DNA from: Zygnema cylindricum
Taxonomy: Eukaryota; Streptophyta; Zygnematophyceae; Zygnematales; Zygnemataceae
Reading direction: 5' to 3'
NCBI GenBank assembly: GCA_037447655.1
Contig: JBBHKE010000968.1
Location: 126,001-137,023 of the forward strand
DNA length: 11,023 nucleotides
Shown here: piece after piece, positions 7,772-11,023 of the stretch
Position numbering within the stretch: position 1 is the stretch's first letter
How the letters are laid out: each line of letters opens with the position of its first letter
The notes under the pieces: generated by a model
What the model was told of the DNA's origin: nothing
The model's database searches: none
What the model saw: only the letters and a program-made list of their open reading frames with translations
Made by a program: the position numbers and the translations under genes

Positions 7772-8458
7772 ACCAACAATTACCGACAGACCAAAAATAA
7801 CTGTGGGCAAAAGAGCAGCAAATCTCCTTTCTATTTTTGAAGGATTCCCTAAAGCAGCACCCCGTGCTCATAATTCTCGATCACCAACGACCTTTCCTCC
7901 TTTACACATATTGGAGCCGGTTTGGATTGGGGTCGGTTTTTGCACAATTGGATGATGTAGGAGCGGAGTATGTTGTCGCTTACGTCAACAGGAGCAATAA
8001 TCAAGTTGAAGGAAATTATAGCAGTTATCACGGAGAGCTCCTCACAGCAGTTTGGGCCATCAAACTTTAAGGCCTATTTGTATGGGATCCGATTCACACT
8101 GATTACGGATCACTAGCCGCTCAAATGGATTATGGAAAATAGTGAATTAAACTGTAAGCTGGCTAGATGGGTGTTAATCTTATATGAATACGGTTTGAAT
8201 ATCATTCACCGAGTTGGGGAAATCCACGGGAATGCCGATGGGCTAAGCAGAAACCCGGACCCTTCCACCCGAGATTCCACCAGGGCTCGACATGATAAGG
8301 ATCCGAAAATTAGTTTGGGAGTTATTCGGTCCTCCTCGGCCTTTATTTGGCTTCTTCGATCTGGGGGAGAATTGTCTACTTTTTCAACAGATATGGAGGG
8401 GCAGTCTCTGGTAGGTACCGGAGGTAAGGACATTTGGAATGACCCTGATTCTCTCTAG
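7771..8458 (+). pseudogene. pol fragment: RNase H and linker
   Basis: RNase H removes the RNA strand during reverse transcription. Homology runs from LKDSLKQHPVL through GLGSVFAQLD, VVAYVNRSNN, NYSSYHGELLTAVWA, then after a frame change near 8065 through LYGIRFTLITDH to HRVGEIHGNADGLSRNP. Of the four catalytic acids, the first Asp (normally in TDxS) is replaced by Tyr at 7909-7911. The Glu (8035-8037), the TDH Asp (8108-8110) and the NADG Asp (8237-8239) remain. A stop follows TDH. The NADGLSRNP block ends the domain, and a linker to integrase follows, ending at a stop at 8456-8458. Confidence 0.92.
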
Positions 8459-9333
8459 CCTCTCCAGCAAGGTTCCCCTCTTTCCCATTTGTCTGGAGCT
8501 CAACTTTCCCGGGTGCAAACGTGGATGGCGGATTATGAATGGGACAGTGGCATTCTCCTTAGGAAATGGGCAAATGGGACAAGGAAAGTGGTTCCCGCGA
8601 GAGCGAATAGAGAGACTCTGATCTCTCGCCTTCACAAGCAATGCGGTCATTTCGGGCAAAAGCGACCATGTCCCTAGTAATAAGATCTTATTGGTGGCAC
8701 GGGTTGCAGACCTTAGTCAACCAGATAGTACAGACCTGCTTTTCTTGCGATCGAGTCAAGATCGCTTTCGACAAAAAGGGCGGAACCGAGCTTCATTCTC
8801 TCCCTATCCGGGGGAGGTTCTATTGATGGTCGTTAAATATTTTGGGATCTCTTCTAACCAACAAGCGAGGAAACTGTTTCGTTTTGGTCATGATATAACA
8901 TTTTTATAAATGGATTGAACTGGTAGTTCTGCCCCAGAAAGAGTCCGAGTCGATTGCCGACGCCTTTTTGCAAAGATTGCTGTCATAGTTTAGAGATCCC
9001 GCGAAAGTTCTCACAGACCGGGGTTCCAAATATGCAAGAGAGTTTTCTAACGTATTGGAATTATGCCTCATTGAACACAAGCTGATGAGCCGTGACCACC
9101 CTCAAGCCGATGGATTGGCAGAATGGTGTGTACACACAGTGAAGCGGTAATTGTGTAAACATGTGATTGAAGAAGATTTGGGGGAGTGGGACAAAAGGGT
9201 GCCCTAGATTGCCATGGGGTACAGGTTCAGCCGACAAGCTTCCCTCCACTCTTATAACCCTTACTTCATCTTATTTAGATGACATCCTATCTTATCCGGC
9301 GATGCTTTGGCAAAAGCAGTGGTCATATAATAA
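8459..9333 (+). pseudogene. pol fragment: integrase
   Basis: Integrase inserts the DNA copy into the chromosome. The N-terminal zinc-binding HHCC module is visible: His at 8633-8635 and 8648-8650 (HX4H), then, after a frame change near 8650-8690, Cys at 8737-8739 and 8746-8748 (CX2C), with YWWHGLQ between. From 8641 to 9333 the core stays in a single frame, broken only by stops at 8824, 8896, 8986, 9148, 9205, 9280 and 9328. Of the DDE triad, the first Asp position reads Asn (8836-8838); Asp 9016-9018 (LTDRGS) and Glu 9121-9123 (HPQADGLAE) remain, 34 residues apart. The double stop at 9328-9333 is probably near the natural end, about 50 bp before the 3' LTR. No chromodomain was seen. Confidence 0.94.
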
Positions 9334-9375
9334 ATGGATAACCAAGGGACAAGGTCGAGCGTACTTGGGAAACAT

Positions 9376-9384
9376 AAGAGAAGG
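9376..9384 (+). other. polypurine tract
   Basis: AAGAGAAGG lies immediately before the TG that starts the 3' LTR. This is the expected site for priming plus-strand DNA synthesis. Its position independently supports 9385 as the LTR start. It is short, and AACAT interrupts the purines to its left. Confidence 0.75.
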
Positions 9385-10604
9385 TGTTAGGCTCGTGTAC
9401 GTTTTTCGGCACACCTTTGTATCACCAAGGATATTTAGGAGCCTTTTCACCTTTAGGCTCAATCCGAGTGCCGAGGAGTGGGTACATCTTGCCAAACGAA
9501 ATCCTTGTATCTTCTAAACTGAGCGGAACGCACTTTATTGCGCGCCTAACAGAGGCTGAAGGACCAAGTTCTACCGTCTCAAAGACTGCAATTCCGTTAA
9601 ATGGGACTAGTTTCTGCCAGCCCTGGTGGGGGGGTACATTGTGGATCACCAAGTAACTTTTCGGATTGTCTTCTAGATTATACTTTTAGGTGTCTGTAGG
9701 AATCCAGTTCTGACTCAGCTGATTTGTACTCCATTAATTACCTTAGGTCAAAGTATGGTACGTTCATGTCATTTTTAGTACTTTGTCTAATCATAGTGGA
9801 ACAAATAATAACTTTCTATCGCGGATCTAGCTGCCATCAGAAGAATAACTTTTTGCCTCAAGCGTGGTACAGGTCAATTTTCTTATTTTAGTTATGTTAC
9901 CATTGCTTATCGCTCATTGGTTGATTGCCTTACTTTCATTTTAGACATAGATTTTGGACAAACTTTGATGTAAAAGGCACTTGGGGCCGAAGGAGACAAG
10001 TTGCTTTTTCAGTAACGTCTAATGAGAAAACCCTTAGAAACTTTCAGCAAGCTTTTTTTGGAGAACCTTTGTTTGTTATGTGATTGTGACCCTACTGCCA
10101 TCTTGGTTGGCCTTTGTCCTTTTGGAAACCGTAGTTCGGTTGGGTAGTTGGCACATCTTTTTTTTTTGGTTTTTTGGGACTTGTGGATGTTTGATACCGA
10201 GAGGAGTCTTGCCGGTTCCGGATTGTGGGAATCGAGGAGTTAAGGAGGACATTACCTGTTTTGGTGTCTTTGAGAGAGATGTCGTCTCCTCTTCTTGTTA
10301 GCGTTGCTTTTGGGGGTATGTTGAGCTCGCTTGCTATTATTCTGAATCTGGTATTTATTTTCTATTTCTCTGGGGCAAGGTGATATTGTTAATTCTGAAA
10401 CAACTTATTATTTTTTTATTTTTCCGTTATTCTGCGTGGAAGTGCCTTTGTTCTCTCTTTGGTAGTCATTTTTGGGCTTCGGTTGTGTTTCTACCGTGGT
10501 TGACTACTAGAATCTTTGGACCTGAACAGTGGGTTTTGAGGGAATCTTTGTTAGACTTTCAGCAGACCAGCACAGTAATGAAAAGCAATCTGTCCACTTG
10601 GGTT
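9385..10604 (+). repeat. 3' LTR of outer gypsy element
   Basis: It starts TGTTAGGCTCGTGTACG right after the polypurine tract and aligns along its length with 1838-3048. The longest shared run I saw is about 25 bp from CTAAACTGAGCG at 9516. The last clear match to the 5' LTR is ATCTGT..ACT near 10588-10598, after which similarity stops; the end could lie 10600-10632. Short frames such as 9384-9656, 10080-10301 and 10380-10610 lie inside the LTR and have no matching open frame in the other copy, so they are not genes. Confidence 0.9.
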
Positions 10605-10605
10605 A

Positions 10606-10611
10606 AATAAA
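10606..10611 (+). terminator. AATAAA hexamer at the 3' LTR edge
   Basis: A polyadenylation-signal hexamer lies at the estimated right edge of the 3' LTR. No matching hexamer is present at the corresponding place in the 5' LTR, so it may be chance or flanking sequence. Confidence 0.2.
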
Positions 10612-10651
10612 GATAGGTGCTTAGGGGGTGTCATGCCGCATCGTGTCGGTT

Positions 10652-10815
10652 GCCCGCGCGCACGATATCATGCCCGCATGAGCGATTTTTGCCGTGCGCG
10701 CACGATATAATGCACGCACGTGCTGTATTTTGAATGCACGTGCGATATTTCACACGCACGCGCGGTATTATACATGCACGCACGATTTTATGCATGCACG
10801 TACGTTTTCATGTTG
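10652..10815. repeat. degenerate tandem array of about 20-bp GCACGCACG units
   Basis: About eight units follow the pattern GCACGCACGATWTTATGCAT, with starts near 10652, 10672, 10694, 10712, 10736, 10756, 10776 and 10796. Three successive units (10736, 10756, 10776) are exactly 20 bp; others vary from 18 to 24. Alternating purine-pyrimidine runs and perfect palindromes occur, such as CGTGCGCGCACG (10693-10704). Overlapping open frames here (10694-10909, 10734-10970) arise from the repeat and give artificial His/Cys/Arg-rich translations. Confidence 0.85.
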
Positions 10816-11023
10816 TTTCGTCGCACGTGCGATTTCACGTCGATTCATTTTTTTTCACGTTTGGCTGTATAGTACTAATTTCGTGCGATACCTTTCATTT
10901 CATGCGTAGGTACACGAATTTCGGAGTATGGACGCGATATATCGTTCGGGCGACGCATCGCAATTTTTGAGAATATTTCGTCTGATATGTTTCGTTTCGT
11001 GTGGTACTTATCGTTTCGTGCGT
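10816..11023. other. right flanking DNA, no gene
   Basis: This CG-rich, T-rich sequence has recurrent TTTCGT and CGTGCG words and a 12-bp palindrome TCGCACGTGCGA (10821-10832). The style resembles the left part of the nested solo LTR, which also carries TTTCGTTTCGT at its start (near 5785-5795), but no convincing alignment was found. It may be part of another repeat that continues past the window. Confidence 0.4.

Larger units (their letters stand above)
1838..10604 (+). mobile_element. decayed Ty3/gypsy-type LTR retrotransposon with a nested insertion
   Basis: This is a full-structure but dead element of about 8.8 kb, or about 7.36 kb without the nested insert. It has two direct LTRs of about 1.2 kb, a degenerate primer-binding site, an eroded gag/protease region, then RT, RNase H and integrase, and a polypurine tract directly before the 3' LTR. 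RT-RNaseH preceding integrase is the gypsy (Metaviridae-type) order. The integrase wording (HPQADGLAE) and the RNase H/linker wording (NADGLSRNP) resemble gypsy elements I associate with plants. Many stops and frame changes, and LTRs that agree only roughly 70-80 percent in the parts I aligned by eye, show it has been inactive for a long time. The left end is well defined; the right end is uncertain by about 10-30 bp. Confidence 0.93.

Noticed and set aside
10606-10650. ATGCCGCATC near 10633 and its complement GATGCGGCAT near position 11 as terminal repeats of a larger element
   Set aside because: The match is only about 10 bp with no extension or flanking duplication; chance is likely.
10694-10970. 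Two overlapping frames with Cys/His/Arg-rich translations
   Set aside because: The composition comes from the GCACGC-type tandem units, not from a protein; no zinc-finger spacing is kept.
1-11023. A new defence, toxin-antitoxin or biosynthetic system
   Set aside because: No intact gene exists in the window; all protein similarity belongs to one decayed retrotransposon.

Overview
This window looks like repeat-rich nuclear DNA from a eukaryote, most likely a land plant. There is no intact gene. The only recognisable protein-coding material is a badly decayed Ty3/gypsy-type LTR retrotransposon, whose polymerase wording resembles gypsy elements I associate with plants. Stop-free stretches are short on both strands, and there is no bacterial-style gene packing, tRNA or rRNA. 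The species cannot be named from the sequence.

Layout. Positions 1-1837 are left-flanking DNA without genes, containing four copies of a 49-bp tandem unit in exact register (946-1141). Positions 1838 to about 10604 are the outer retrotransposon: 5' LTR (1838 to about 3048), a weak primer-binding site, an eroded gag/protease region (about 3063-5279), pol in the order RT, RNase H, integrase (about 5280-9333), a short polypurine tract (9376-9384) and the 3' LTR (9385 to about 10604). By eye the LTRs agree at very roughly 70-80 percent, so the insertion is old. Pol is split over several frames and crossed by many stops. Its RNase H and integrase have each lost one catalytic acid.

A second, younger element sits inside the RT region. 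A 1405-bp insert (5769-7173) begins TG, ends CA, has near-matching inverted ends (TGTTGTT.../...AACAACA) and is flanked by a perfect 5-bp duplication, TGCGA. RT homology stops at its left edge and resumes at its right edge. It has no coding capacity and no second LTR, so it is best read as a solo LTR. Its first 840 bp carry a dense set of plant bZIP-type sites (TGACG, CACGTG and a tandem TGA[C/G]TCAGCA pair) ahead of TATA-like boxes.

To the right of the outer element is a degenerate array of about 20-bp GCACGCACG-type units (10652-10815), then CG-rich sequence without a gene. I found no defence system, CRISPR array or new gene cluster. The interest lies in the nested insertion, the regulatory content of the solo LTR and the two minisatellites.
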